Below, in pieces: positions 55,422-64,000 of a DNA stretch of 64,000 bases. The DNA is from CAYMYN01 sp964394665 (lineage in GTDB: Bacteria > Planctomycetota > UBA1135 > GCA-002686595). The position numbers were made by a program, and so were the translations under genes. The notes beneath the pieces were generated by a model, which was given only the letters and a program-made list of their open reading frames with translations, did not search any database and was not told where the DNA came from. Positions within the stretch are counted from its first letter, which is position 1. Every line of letters begins with the position of its first letter. The stretch spans positions 124,001 to 188,000 of the forward strand of contig CAYMYN010000001.1 of the NCBI GenBank assembly GCA_964394665.1. Reading direction: 5' to 3'.

Positions 55422-58112
55422 TCAGGGAACCCAGACGACCTGGATCCCGTTGCTGAGATTGAAACCCGGACCACAGGGGCTGGTGAAGATGTCGCGATAC
55501 CAGAGTTGATAGGTGCGGGTGGCGCCGGGCGACGCACCGCCGACGGCGCCCACGTCGACGGTGGTGCGACTCGTGCCCAGCGCGTCGGCGACCCGGATCT
55601 GGATGCGCGCCAGCGCTCCTCCCGCACAACGCAGGCCATCGCCGAACACGATCCCAAGGCCCCCATTGACTTGGTTGGTGCCCTGGAAATAGAGCCCGGC
55701 GAGGGCGGGTACGAGCCCGGTGGTCTCCAGCACCAGGTCGGCTGACGAGAGGCTGCGCGATCCGGATGCGATGAGCGCGGCACCTGGACCGGAACCATTG
55801 GCGCAGCCCCGGCCCTCGCCCCCGGTGTTCCCGCACGGACAGGCGCTCCCGCCGCCGTCCTCGGCACAGAATGGAACGTAGATCTCGGATGCGCTCAGCC
55901 GCGCGACGCGAAGGCGGGTGAAGCCGTCGTAGTTCGCGAAGTTCCCTCCGATCAACATTTGGCCCGTAGGGAGCGTGGTCAGGGTCTGGATCCAGGACGC
56001 GGCTCCCGTGCCCGGATCGAACGCAGGGTCGAGGGATCCGTCGGCGAGAACGCGCGCGATGCTGCCCCGCGGAACGCCCGCGTAGGATGCGAAACTCCCG
56101 GCCACGATCGCCGTTCCGTCGAAGCTCGCCTCGATGGCGAACACGGGCTGGTTGGGCCCCGCGCCCGGATCGAAGTCGAAGTCCGTCGCGCCGGTCGGAT
56201 GCAGGCGCGCCAGGCGCGGGCGAGTCGTAGAGCCGATGCTGGTGAAGTCCCCACCGATCAGGACTCGGCCGTCGGGAAGCACCTCGATGGCGCGCACGCG
56301 CGAATTGGCTCCGTTCGAGACGAAGCTCGCGTCGAGGCCACCGTCTGCGTTGATCCGCGCCAGGCGGATCCGCGAGACGCCCGCGTAGGCGATGAAGGTC
56401 CCCCCGATCAGGATGCGACCATCGGCCTGAAGCTCGAGCGCACGCACTTCGTTGCTCGCGCCGCCGCCCGGGTTGAACGTCGGGTCCAGGGTGCCGTCGG
56501 CGTTCAGACGCGCGACTCGATTGCGTGGAGTTCCGCCGTAGCTCGTGAAGTTGCCTGCGATCACGATCCTGCCATCGGGCTGGAGCGCCAGGGCGAACAC
56601 CTGCCCATTGGCACCCGAGCCGGTCTGGAAGCTGGCGTCGAGAGCACCGTCGGCGAGGACGCGCGCGATGCTGCCCCGCGGCGATCCGTCGAAGGATGCG
56701 AAACTCCCGGCAACGAGGAGCTTCCCGTCGGGCTGGACTGCCAGGGCCAGCACTGTACCGCTGGGCCCGCCCCCTGGGTCGAAGCCGGGATCGGGCGTTC
56801 CATCCGCATTCAGCACCGCAAGGCGGTTGCGCGTCACGCCATTGACGGCCGTGAAATCGCCGCCGATGGCCACCTGCCCGCTCTCCAGAGCGGTCGACGC
56901 CCAGACAGCCGCGTTCGCCCCTGGGTTCGGTTCGAATGCCGGAACCACGGCACCCGCCGAGGACAGGCCTACGATCCGGTGTCGAGGGATGCCGCCATAG
57001 CTCAGGAACTCGCCACCCGCCACGAGCGATCCGTCGGTCCGCTCCACGATAGCATGCACTGTCCCGCTGGCACCCGCACCCACTCCCAGGTCCGATTCGA
57101 CTTTGCCCAGGCCATCGAGGCGACCCACTCGTCCGCGCGGGATCCCGCCCAGGCTCGAGAAGTCCCCGGAAACCAAGATCTTCCCGTCACCTTGGATCGC
57201 GAGGGCCCGGACGGTGCCATCCGCGCCTGGATCGAAGGACGCATCCAAGGATCCGGTCGCGTTGAGGCGTGCGATGCGGTTGCGCACCGCGAAGTTGAAG
57301 TTGGAGAAGTCGCCGCCGAGCAGGATCTTCCCATCAGTCTGCAGGGCGAGGGACAGAACCGGACCGATCACTCCGGTACCAGTCCCGAAGCCCGTGTCCC
57401 GGCTTCCATCTTCGTCGAGGCGCGTGATCCCGGGACGCAGCGAGCCGGCATAGAAGTCGAACGCGCCTGCGATCACGATCTTGCCGTCTGGTTGCAGGGC
57501 GAGAGCGTGGATCGTTCCGTCCGCACCTGCGCCCGGATCGAAGGACGGATCGAGAGCCCCGTCCGCGTTCAGGCGCGCAATGCGACCGCGCGCAACGCCG
57601 TCCACGGCCGTGAAGTCACCGGCCAACAGGATCTTGCCGTCGGGTTGCAGGGCGAGCGCCCGCACCGGACCATTGGCACCCGAGCCCGGGTGGAAACTCG
57701 CGTCCAGTGCACCGTCTTCGAGCAGTCGCGCGATACCCGCCCGGGAAGTTCCCCCGACGCTGAGGAAGTCACCGGCGATCACGATTCGACCGTCAGGCTG
57801 GAGCGCGATCGCGCGCACCGGTCCGTCTGCCCCCACTCCGGGGTCGAAGCTCGGATCCGGGATCCCGTTCGCGACGACCCGGGCAACCCGGTTGCGTTGC
57901 ACTTCTCCAACCTGCTGGAAATCCCCACCCAGCAACAACCGGCCGTCCGGCTGAATGCGGAGCACGTGCACCACTCCTCCAACCCCCGCGGGCGGATTGA
58001 AAGCGTGATCCAGGGCACCGTCCTGCGCCCAGATCGGTCCTGGAGCCAGGAGGCTGCACCCGATGAGACCCACGAAGCGGGAAGCGTGAGCGAGACAGGT
58101 CTGGAGTTGCAT
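55422..58112 (-). CDS. Exported delta-60 repeat protein with C-terminal CPCG domain
   Basis: Encodes 896 residues from the ATG at 58112 with a signal peptide ending near IWAQ. About 14 repeats of roughly 54 residues follow, with the delta-60 core ALALQPDGKILLAGDF ... RIARLNADGALDPSFDPG, which should form one or more beta-propellers. The C-terminal 145 residues are the CPCG domain (SACPCGN, GEGRGCANGSGPGAALIA, GIVFGDGLRCAGGALARI, YQLWYRDIFTSPCGPGFNLSNG). Delta-60 repeats occur in large secreted proteins of unknown function. The high likeness among repeats suggests expansion by recombination. Confidence 0.85.
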   Translation of the reverse strand: MQLQTCLAHASRFVGLIGCSLLAPGPIWAQDGALDHAFNPPAGVGGVVHVLRIQPDGRLLLGGDFQQVGEVQRNRVARVVANGIPDPSFDPGVGADGPVRAIALQPDGRIVIAGDFLSVGGTSRAGIARLLEDGALDASFHPGSGANGPVRALALQPDGKILLAGDFTAVDGVARGRIARLNADGALDPSFDPGAGADGTIHALALQPDGKIVIAGAFDFYAGSLRPGITRLDEDGSRDTGFGTGTGVIGPVLSLALQTDGKILLGGDFSNFNFAVRNRIARLNATGSLDASFDPGADGTVRALAIQGDGKILVSGDFSSLGGIPRGRVGRLDGLGKVESDLGVGAGASGTVHAIVERTDGSLVAGGEFLSYGGIPRHRIVGLSSAGAVVPAFEPNPGANAAVWASTALESGQVAIGGDFTAVNGVTRNRLAVLNADGTPDPGFDPGGGPSGTVLALAVQPDGKLLVAGSFASFDGSPRGSIARVLADGALDASFQTGSGANGQVFALALQPDGRIVIAGNFTSYGGTPRNRVARLNADGTLDPTFNPGGGASNEVRALELQADGRILIGGTFIAYAGVSRIRLARINADGGLDASFVSNGANSRVRAIEVLPDGRVLIGGDFTSIGSTTRPRLARLHPTGATDFDFDPGAGPNQPVFAIEASFDGTAIVAGSFASYAGVPRGSIARVLADGSLDPAFDPGTGAASWIQTLTTLPTGQMLIGGNFANYDGFTRLRVARLSASEIYVPFCAEDGGGSACPCGNTGGEGRGCANGSGPGAALIASGSRSLSSADLVLETTGLVPALAGLYFQGTNQVNGGLGIVFGDGLRCAGGALARIQIRVADALGTSRTTVDVGAVGGASPGATRTYQLWYRDIFTSPCGPGFNLSNGIQVVWVP

Positions 58113-58285
58113 GGAGGTTCCGGGCCAATTGAGGTCGCAGGGCCCATGGGCTGGGCACCGAGAGCGGACACAGCGGCTCGAATTCTGTGCAGCGTCGGAG
58201 TGCGGTGCAAGGGGCACTGCTCCCTGGAACATGGATCCGCGGAACGGGGGTTGGATCCAGGATGGTCCCGTTCAGCGGCCCGGGG

Positions 58286-59359
58286 TCAGGTGAGTCGGGC
58301 GACGTAGTAGTTGTTGAGGATGTCGTGGTCGAGTCGGCGTACGTCGATCTGGGTGAAGCCGGCTTCGCGCAGCATCGTGACGGCGGTCTCCTCGCCCCAG
58401 CAGGTGCCGAGGCCCATGCCGCCGCCAGCCAGGGAGACGGTCATGCAGTGCAGGCAGGAGACGGTGTAGAGGTAGGTGCCCAGGGGGTGGTCGAGGTTCT
58501 GGTGCGTGTGGGCGGAGGCGCGAATGTCCTGGGCCAGGAACACGCCGTCCGGGCGCAGGGCGCGGGCGATGCCGGACAGGACCCGATCGGGGTGCATCTG
58601 GTCGTGGATCGCGTCGAAGGCGGTCACGAGGTCGAAGTGTCGACGCTCGGGGAGCTCGGTGACGTCGCGAGCCTCGAAGCGCACGTTCGAGAGGCCCCGT
58701 TCGCGGGCCGAAGCGCGCGCGTACTCGATCGCCTCGGGGGAGAGGTCGTAGCCCGCGAAGCGGCTGGCGGGGAAACGGCTCGCCAGGTGCAGCAGCGCCC
58801 GGCCGCGTCCGCAGCCGACGTCGAGCACCTCGATCCCGCTCCGCAGGCGCTGCTCCAGGTCCGGCACCAGGGGCAGGATGTGCTCGTCGAGCGCGCCCAC
58901 CACGGTGAGGGCGCTCTCTTCCTCCATGATCTGGTGGAAGCGCGGGAAAGCCGCGTAGGGCACGCCGCCGCCCTTGCGGAAACACTCGACGATGCGGTCC
59001 TCGACGGAGCCGAGCACGGGGATGAACTGTAGGAAGGTGGCCAGGTTGTCGCTGCCCGCGGCCCGACACAGGTGGGCGGCGTGCTCCGGGGGCAACTCGT
59101 GGCGACCGGTCGCCGGGTCCAAGCGCACGACGCGCGCGGCGACCAGGGCGCCGAGCCACTCGCGCACGTAGCGCTCGTCGAGGCCCGCCTCGAGGGCCAG
59201 CTCGGCGCTGGTAGCGGGCGGGATGCGGCGCAGGGTGTCGAAGAGGCCGGTGCGGTGCCCGATCGAGATCATCAGGGCCAGCGCGGCGTCGTTCGCGCAG
59301 GCGAGCAGTCGCTCGGCGAAGGCCTGGGCCAGCTCGGGTTCGTGGGTTCGAGTCGTCAT
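58286..59359 (-). CDS. SAM-dependent methyltransferase with winged-helix N-terminal domain
   Basis: Encodes 357 residues. The N-terminal 90 residues form a winged-helix/dimerisation domain (DAALALMISIGHRTGLFDTLRRIP ... TSAELALEAGLDERYVREWLGALVAARVV). The methyltransferase domain has motif I VLDVGCGRGRALLHLA, the acidic AGYDLSPEAIEYA, VRFEARDVTELP, and FDLVTAFDAIHDQMHPDRVLSGIARALRPDGVFLAQDI. This is the layout of Rv2258c-like enzymes, often listed as transcriptional regulators but built as O-/small-molecule methyltransferases. A substrate cannot be assigned. The gene is preceded by a hairpin ending the aldehyde dehydrogenase operon. Confidence 0.85.
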   Translation of the reverse strand: MTTRTHEPELAQAFAERLLACANDAALALMISIGHRTGLFDTLRRIPPATSAELALEAGLDERYVREWLGALVAARVVRLDPATGRHELPPEHAAHLCRAAGSDNLATFLQFIPVLGSVEDRIVECFRKGGGVPYAAFPRFHQIMEEESALTVVGALDEHILPLVPDLEQRLRSGIEVLDVGCGRGRALLHLASRFPASRFAGYDLSPEAIEYARASARERGLSNVRFEARDVTELPERRHFDLVTAFDAIHDQMHPDRVLSGIARALRPDGVFLAQDIRASAHTHQNLDHPLGTYLYTVSCLHCMTVSLAGGGMGLGTCWGEETAVTMLREAGFTQIDVRRLDHDILNNYYVARLT

Positions 59360-59379
59360 GGGGTCGTGCTCCGTGGCGG

Positions 59380-59422
59380 ACGGGGTGCGCCCCTCCCCGG
59401 CGGAGGAGCGCGCACTCCCCGT
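59380..59422 (-). terminator. Hairpin after the gdhA/aldehyde dehydrogenase operon
   Basis: ACGGGGTGCGC (59380-59390) pairs with 59410-59422 with a 2-nt bulge, and CCTCC/GGAGG extends the stem inside. It lies between the aldehyde dehydrogenase stop and the methyltransferase start, in the direction of transcription. No T-tract. Confidence 0.4.
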
Positions 59423-59477
59423 GGCGCGGGATCGAAGCCGCGGATGCCAAACCGGAGCGGCTCGACTCGCCCGCGGC

Positions 59478-60917
59478 TCAGCCCCGGGTGCGCAGCACCA
59501 ACAGGCGCGGCTCGCCCATGTGCTCCATCGCGAAGCGCACGCCCTCCCGGCCGAGCCCCGAGTCCTTCACGCCGCCGTAGGGCATGTTGTCCATGCGGAA
59601 GCTCGGCACGTCGCCGATCACGACCGCGCCCACCTCGAGCTCCTCGAAGGCGCGTTGGGCCCGGTAGAGGTCGCGGGTGAAGATCCCCGCCTGCAGGCCA
59701 TAGGCGCTGTCGTTCACGGCCGCCAACGCATCTTCGAAGCGCTCGAAGGGCGCGAGCACGGCCAGCGGGCCAAAGGCCTCCCTGGCGCACACGTCGAGGT
59801 GCGCCGGCACATCCTCGAGGAGCGTCGCGTCGAGCATCGCACCGTCGCGGGATCCACCACACAGGAGCTTGGCGCCCGCGGCGAGCGCGGCCTGGATCCA
59901 GGCCTCGAGCCGCCGCGCCTCGCCCTCGTCGATCATGGGGCCGATGAACGTGCGTTCGTCGCGCGGATCGCCCTTCACCAGCGCCCGCGTGGCCGCCACC
60001 AGACGCGCGCGCAGGTCGGCGTAGATCGAGCGCTGCACGAGGATGCGCTGCACGCCGATGCAGCTCTGACCGGATTGGTAGAAGGCGCCGAAAACGATGC
60101 GTTGGACCGCGTCGGCGAGGTCGTCCTCGCCGAGCGCCTCGTCAACCACCACCGCGGCATTGCCGCCCAGCTCGAGCACCACCTTCTTCTTGCCGGCCCG
60201 CGCCTTGAGGTCCCAACCGACCTCGGGCGATCCGGTGAACGAGAGCAGCTTCAGGCGCTCGTCCAGCGTGAGCGGCTCGGCCGCCGCGCGGCTGCAGGGC
60301 AGGATCGAGAAGGCCCCGCGCGGCAGGTCGGTCTCGGCCAGGATCGCGCCGATGCGCAGCGCGCCGATCGGCGTGGCGCTGGCGGGTTTGAGCACGAAGG
60401 GGCAACCGACGGCGAGCGCCGGGGCGACCTTGTGCGCCACCAGGTTGAGCGGGAAGTTGAACGGGCTGATGAAGGCGCAGGGCCCGATCGGCACGCGCCG
60501 CCACAGGCTGGTGTAGCCCTTGCCGCGCGGACTGATGTCGAGGGGCAGCACCTCGCCGCGTTGGCGCACCGCTTCCTCGGCGGCGATGCGGAAGGTGTCG
60601 ATCAATCGGCCGACCTCGCCGCGCGCGTCGCGGATCGGCTTGCCGGCCTCGATGCACAGGATCTGGGCCAGCTCCTCGGACTCCTCGCGGAAACGCCGCA
60701 CGCAGTGCTCGAGTACGGCCTGGCGCTCGTAAGCCGCCAGACGCCGCATCGGACCGGCGGCGGCCGTCGCCGCGCCGATGGCGGCCTCGACCACCTCCCG
60801 CTCGGCCAGGGCGACGCGCGTCACGACGCGGCCGTCGTACTTGTCGCGGACCTCGAGCGACCCGGCGCCCGCGACGGGCTCGTTGGCCAGGTAGTAGGGG
60901 TAGCGCTCCCGCAGCAT
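59478..60917 (-). CDS. NAD(P)-dependent aldehyde dehydrogenase
   Basis: Encodes 479 residues from the ATG at 60917, 1 nt after the gdhA stop, so the two are translated from one message. The fold is complete: FISPFNFPLNLVAHKVAPALAVGCPFVLKPAS (cofactor site), SFTGSPEVGWDLK, the general-base Glu in VVLELGGNAAVV, the catalytic Cys in SGQSCIGVQR, and FGPLAVLAPFE. The GQSCIGVQR type is shared with lactaldehyde- and glyceraldehyde-3-phosphate-like members of the superfamily. Coupling to glutamate dehydrogenase suggests an amino-acid-derived aldehyde such as succinate semialdehyde, but that is only a guess from context. Confidence 0.9.
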   Translation of the reverse strand: MLRERYPYYLANEPVAGAGSLEVRDKYDGRVVTRVALAEREVVEAAIGAATAAAGPMRRLAAYERQAVLEHCVRRFREESEELAQILCIEAGKPIRDARGEVGRLIDTFRIAAEEAVRQRGEVLPLDISPRGKGYTSLWRRVPIGPCAFISPFNFPLNLVAHKVAPALAVGCPFVLKPASATPIGALRIGAILAETDLPRGAFSILPCSRAAAEPLTLDERLKLLSFTGSPEVGWDLKARAGKKKVVLELGGNAAVVVDEALGEDDLADAVQRIVFGAFYQSGQSCIGVQRILVQRSIYADLRARLVAATRALVKGDPRDERTFIGPMIDEGEARRLEAWIQAALAAGAKLLCGGSRDGAMLDATLLEDVPAHLDVCAREAFGPLAVLAPFERFEDALAAVNDSAYGLQAGIFTRDLYRAQRAFEELEVGAVVIGDVPSFRMDNMPYGGVKDSGLGREGVRFAMEHMGEPRLLVLRTRG

Positions 60918-60918
60918 C

Positions 60919-62280
<1,362 letters not shown>

Positions 62281-62348
62281 CGCTCCTCCTGCGGGCGCCG
62301 GGCCCGGAGCGCGATCGTAGGGACTGGGACGCGCGGGCGCAGCGTCGA

Positions 62349-64000
62349 TCAGGGTTCGCGCAGCAGATACAGCCCCTCGAAGTCGACCCGCTCCCCGGCC
62401 CAGCTCAGGCCGAGGGCCAGGGCCGAGCGGGCCTCGTCCGCCAGGCCCAGGGCGGCCAGGGACGGGAACGTGATGCGGATGCGCCGCGCCGCGCTGTCGA
62501 GGGCCACCGACTCGGCGGGCAGGCCGACCTCCCGCCCGTTCACGATCAACCGCAACTGGGCCGCCACGTCGACGCCATCGGCGAATCGAGCGCCGTGCAG
62601 GCTGACCTCGGCCGCGCCGCGCCCGTCGTCGCGCACGACCGCGGTCTGGGCGTAGAACGTCTCGGGCAGGATCTCCCAGCGGCCGTGGCCGGGCAGCTCG
62701 ATCCAGCTCGAGGCCCAGCGGCTGCCGACCATCAGCGATACGAGATCCAGCCAGAGCGCCTGGGCCGCGGAGGAGCCGGGGTGCGCGGCGCCCAGGCGCT
62801 CGCGCAGGCGGGCGTGGAAGCCGCGCTGGTCGTTGCGCTGGGCGAAGGCCAGGAGCTCCTCCAAGGCGTCGTCGCCCAGCTCCGCGAAGCCGTTGCTGCG
62901 GCGCACGGAATCGAACAGGAGCGCCAACTCCCCCTCATCGGTCTCGGCCAACTCGGCCCCGGTCTCGGTGTCGACCAGGCTCGTGCGCGCCAGGACCTGC
63001 ACCGCGGCCGGCGCCTCCTCGGGCACCATCACGAGCAGGGTCACGTAGTGGTTGCGCGGCACCATGGCGTGGCCCGCGCTGGGCTCGCGCATCGCGCCGA
63101 TGCGCACGCGCAGGGTGTTGTCCGAGACGCGCGAGACCGTCAGCAGGCTGTTGAGGTCGCGCCCGGCGACCTGCGCCGAGAAGGAGCTGCTCATGAGGTC
63201 CGCGGCGGCCTGGGCGGCGAAGGAGCCGGGTAGGCCCGCGAGCAGCACCGACAGGCGCTGGACGTCCTCCTGGGCGCGCGAGATCGATCCGGCCTCGAGG
63301 TTGTCGGTGACCAGGATCGGCAACACGCTCGGGCCCGTGGGCGGCGAGCCGGTGATCGTGCCGCGCAGGGAGGTGCCCGGCGTCAGGCCGGCCAAACGCG
63401 CCTCGACGCCCGAAGGCTGCTCCTCGGGCGAGAAGAACGAGAGCGTCGTGTAGACGTCGTAGGGCTGGTGGCGCTTGCGCGGTACCAGGCCGACCTGCAG
63501 CCGCACCATGTAGGCCCGATGCCCGCTGGGGATCGCGGCGTCGCGCAGGCTGCGGTTGAGCAGTTGCACCTCTTGGTAGAGCGCGGTCGCGTTCCAGTAC
63601 TCGAGCATCGCGTCCGGCCGTTCCCGGGGCGCGGAGACGGCGGTCAAGCGCGACTCCGGCGGACCCGGGACGGGCAGGGCCGGAGCCGTCGTCGCGCGCT
63701 CGGCCGCGCTGGCGCCGATGCCGACCTGGCTGCGGCCGAGCTCGATCTCCGAGACCGAATCGCGCACCACCATCGAGCGCGCCTCGTCGGCGCTCAGGTG
63801 GAAGCCCGGCTGCAGCGCGCTGGCGTAGTGGCTCCAGGGTGCGACGGCCAGCACGGCCAGGTGCACGGAACCCGCGTCGCGCACGCTCGTCGAGCGCAAT
63901 GCGCGCCGCTCGATGCCCCCGCCTTGGCGGCAGGAGACGGACAGCAGGGCGAGCGCCAGACACAGGACCAGGGCGCGGATCGGACGGGGGGAGCGGATCA
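62349..64000 (-). CDS. Hypothetical lipoprotein, start codon cut by the window edge
   Basis: The frame runs to the right edge. Reading from the edge inward gives a basic start, a hydrophobic core and lipobox LSVSC, a textbook lipoprotein signal. The last two bases of the window would complete an ATG if the next base is T on the plus strand, which would make a protein of about 550 residues. A shorter reading from the TTG at 63899 would lose this signal and is therefore wrong. The mature part is mixed alpha/beta without any family I recognise. The gene lies 68 nt upstream of gdhA in the same direction. Function unknown. Confidence 0.7.
   Translation of the reverse strand, partial: IRSPRPIRALVLCLALALLSVSCRQGGGIERRALRSTSVRDAGSVHLAVLAVAPWSHYASALQPGFHLSADEARSMVVRDSVSEIELGRSQVGIGASAAERATTAPALPVPGPPESRLTAVSAPRERPDAMLEYWNATALYQEVQLLNRSLRDAAIPSGHRAYMVRLQVGLVPRKRHQPYDVYTTLSFFSPEEQPSGVEARLAGLTPGTSLRGTITGSPPTGPSVLPILVTDNLEAGSISRAQEDVQRLSVLLAGLPGSFAAQAAADLMSSSFSAQVAGRDLNSLLTVSRVSDNTLRVRIGAMREPSAGHAMVPRNHYVTLLVMVPEEAPAAVQVLARTSLVDTETGAELAETDEGELALLFDSVRRSNGFAELGDDALEELLAFAQRNDQRGFHARLRERLGAAHPGSSAAQALWLDLVSLMVGSRWASSWIELPGHGRWEILPETFYAQTAVVRDDGRGAAEVSLHGARFADGVDVAAQLRLIVNGREVGLPAESVALDSAARRIRITFPSLAALGLADEARSALALGLSWAGERVDFEGLYLLREP

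Noticed and set aside
55870..58020. Reading the repeat array in the delta-60 gene as a DNA repeat element or CRISPR-like array
   Set aside because: The periodicity of about 160 nt follows codons of a single intact protein with delta-60 motifs.

Overview
The window is about 70% G+C and densely coded on both strands, with no rRNA, tRNA, CRISPR array or recognisable transposase. The protein content points to a marine or sediment-type planctomycete (Planctomycetota), probably from the Saltatorellus-like branch. Three things suggest this. There are many large exported proteins that share a Cys-rich C-terminal domain (CPCGN ... FGDGLRC ... WYRDP) on unrelated front ends. There are several membrane-anchored proteins built of carboxypeptidase-regulatory-like (Ig-type) repeats. 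There are also dockerin/cohesin-like proteins and a Ser/Thr kinase next to an ECF sigma factor. The phylum is an inference; the window carries no marker gene that settles it.

Layout. 1-6900: a cut-off anchored protein, a repeat protein, an orphan UgpC/MalK-type ABC ATPase, a Phd/VapC-like toxin-antitoxin pair with a dyad just upstream, a lipoprotein and a YdjM-like membrane protein. 6900-11570: a sigma-54 activator without sensor domain, a methyltransferase and monomeric isocitrate dehydrogenase. 11740-16780: a TonB-dependent receptor, a YfiR-like periplasmic protein and a hybrid histidine kinase in one tight operon, ended by a strong hairpin. 16990-24890: two exported beta-propeller-type proteins with the CPCG domain and a large Ig-repeat protein. 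24900-32000: a surface-modification or natural-product-like island (SGNH hydrolase, DUF5989 protein, methyltransferase, a degenerate carbamoyltransferase homologue, a ferritin-like protein, a GT-C-like membrane protein). 32990-38800: a dockerin-bearing protein with an internal 224-residue duplication, then two cohesin-like CPCG proteins, ended by a 162-bp palindrome. 38970-47600: exported MsrB-MsrA lipoprotein, GNAT acetyltransferase, DUF1579 protein, bifunctional FtcD, a multicopper oxidase fused to DNRLRE and CPCG domains with a DNRLRE partner gene, and a small membrane protein. 47680-52660: ECF sigma factor, transmembrane Ser/Thr kinase and a divergently transcribed caspase-fold lipoprotein. 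52800-64000: another Ig-repeat protein, a delta-60 repeat CPCG protein, a winged-helix methyltransferase, an aldehyde dehydrogenase/glutamate dehydrogenase operon and an edge-truncated lipoprotein.

Three systems deserve attention. The first is the CPCG C-terminal domain shared by six exported proteins, which looks like an undescribed sorting or surface-anchoring module. The second is the caspase-lipoprotein / kinase / ECF sigma locus, which has the parts of an envelope signalling or cell-death switch. The third is the carbamoyltransferase-like protein, which has lost most residues expected for catalysis but is kept intact beside a ferritin-like gene. Gene ends are often marked by long G+C hairpins without T-tracts.
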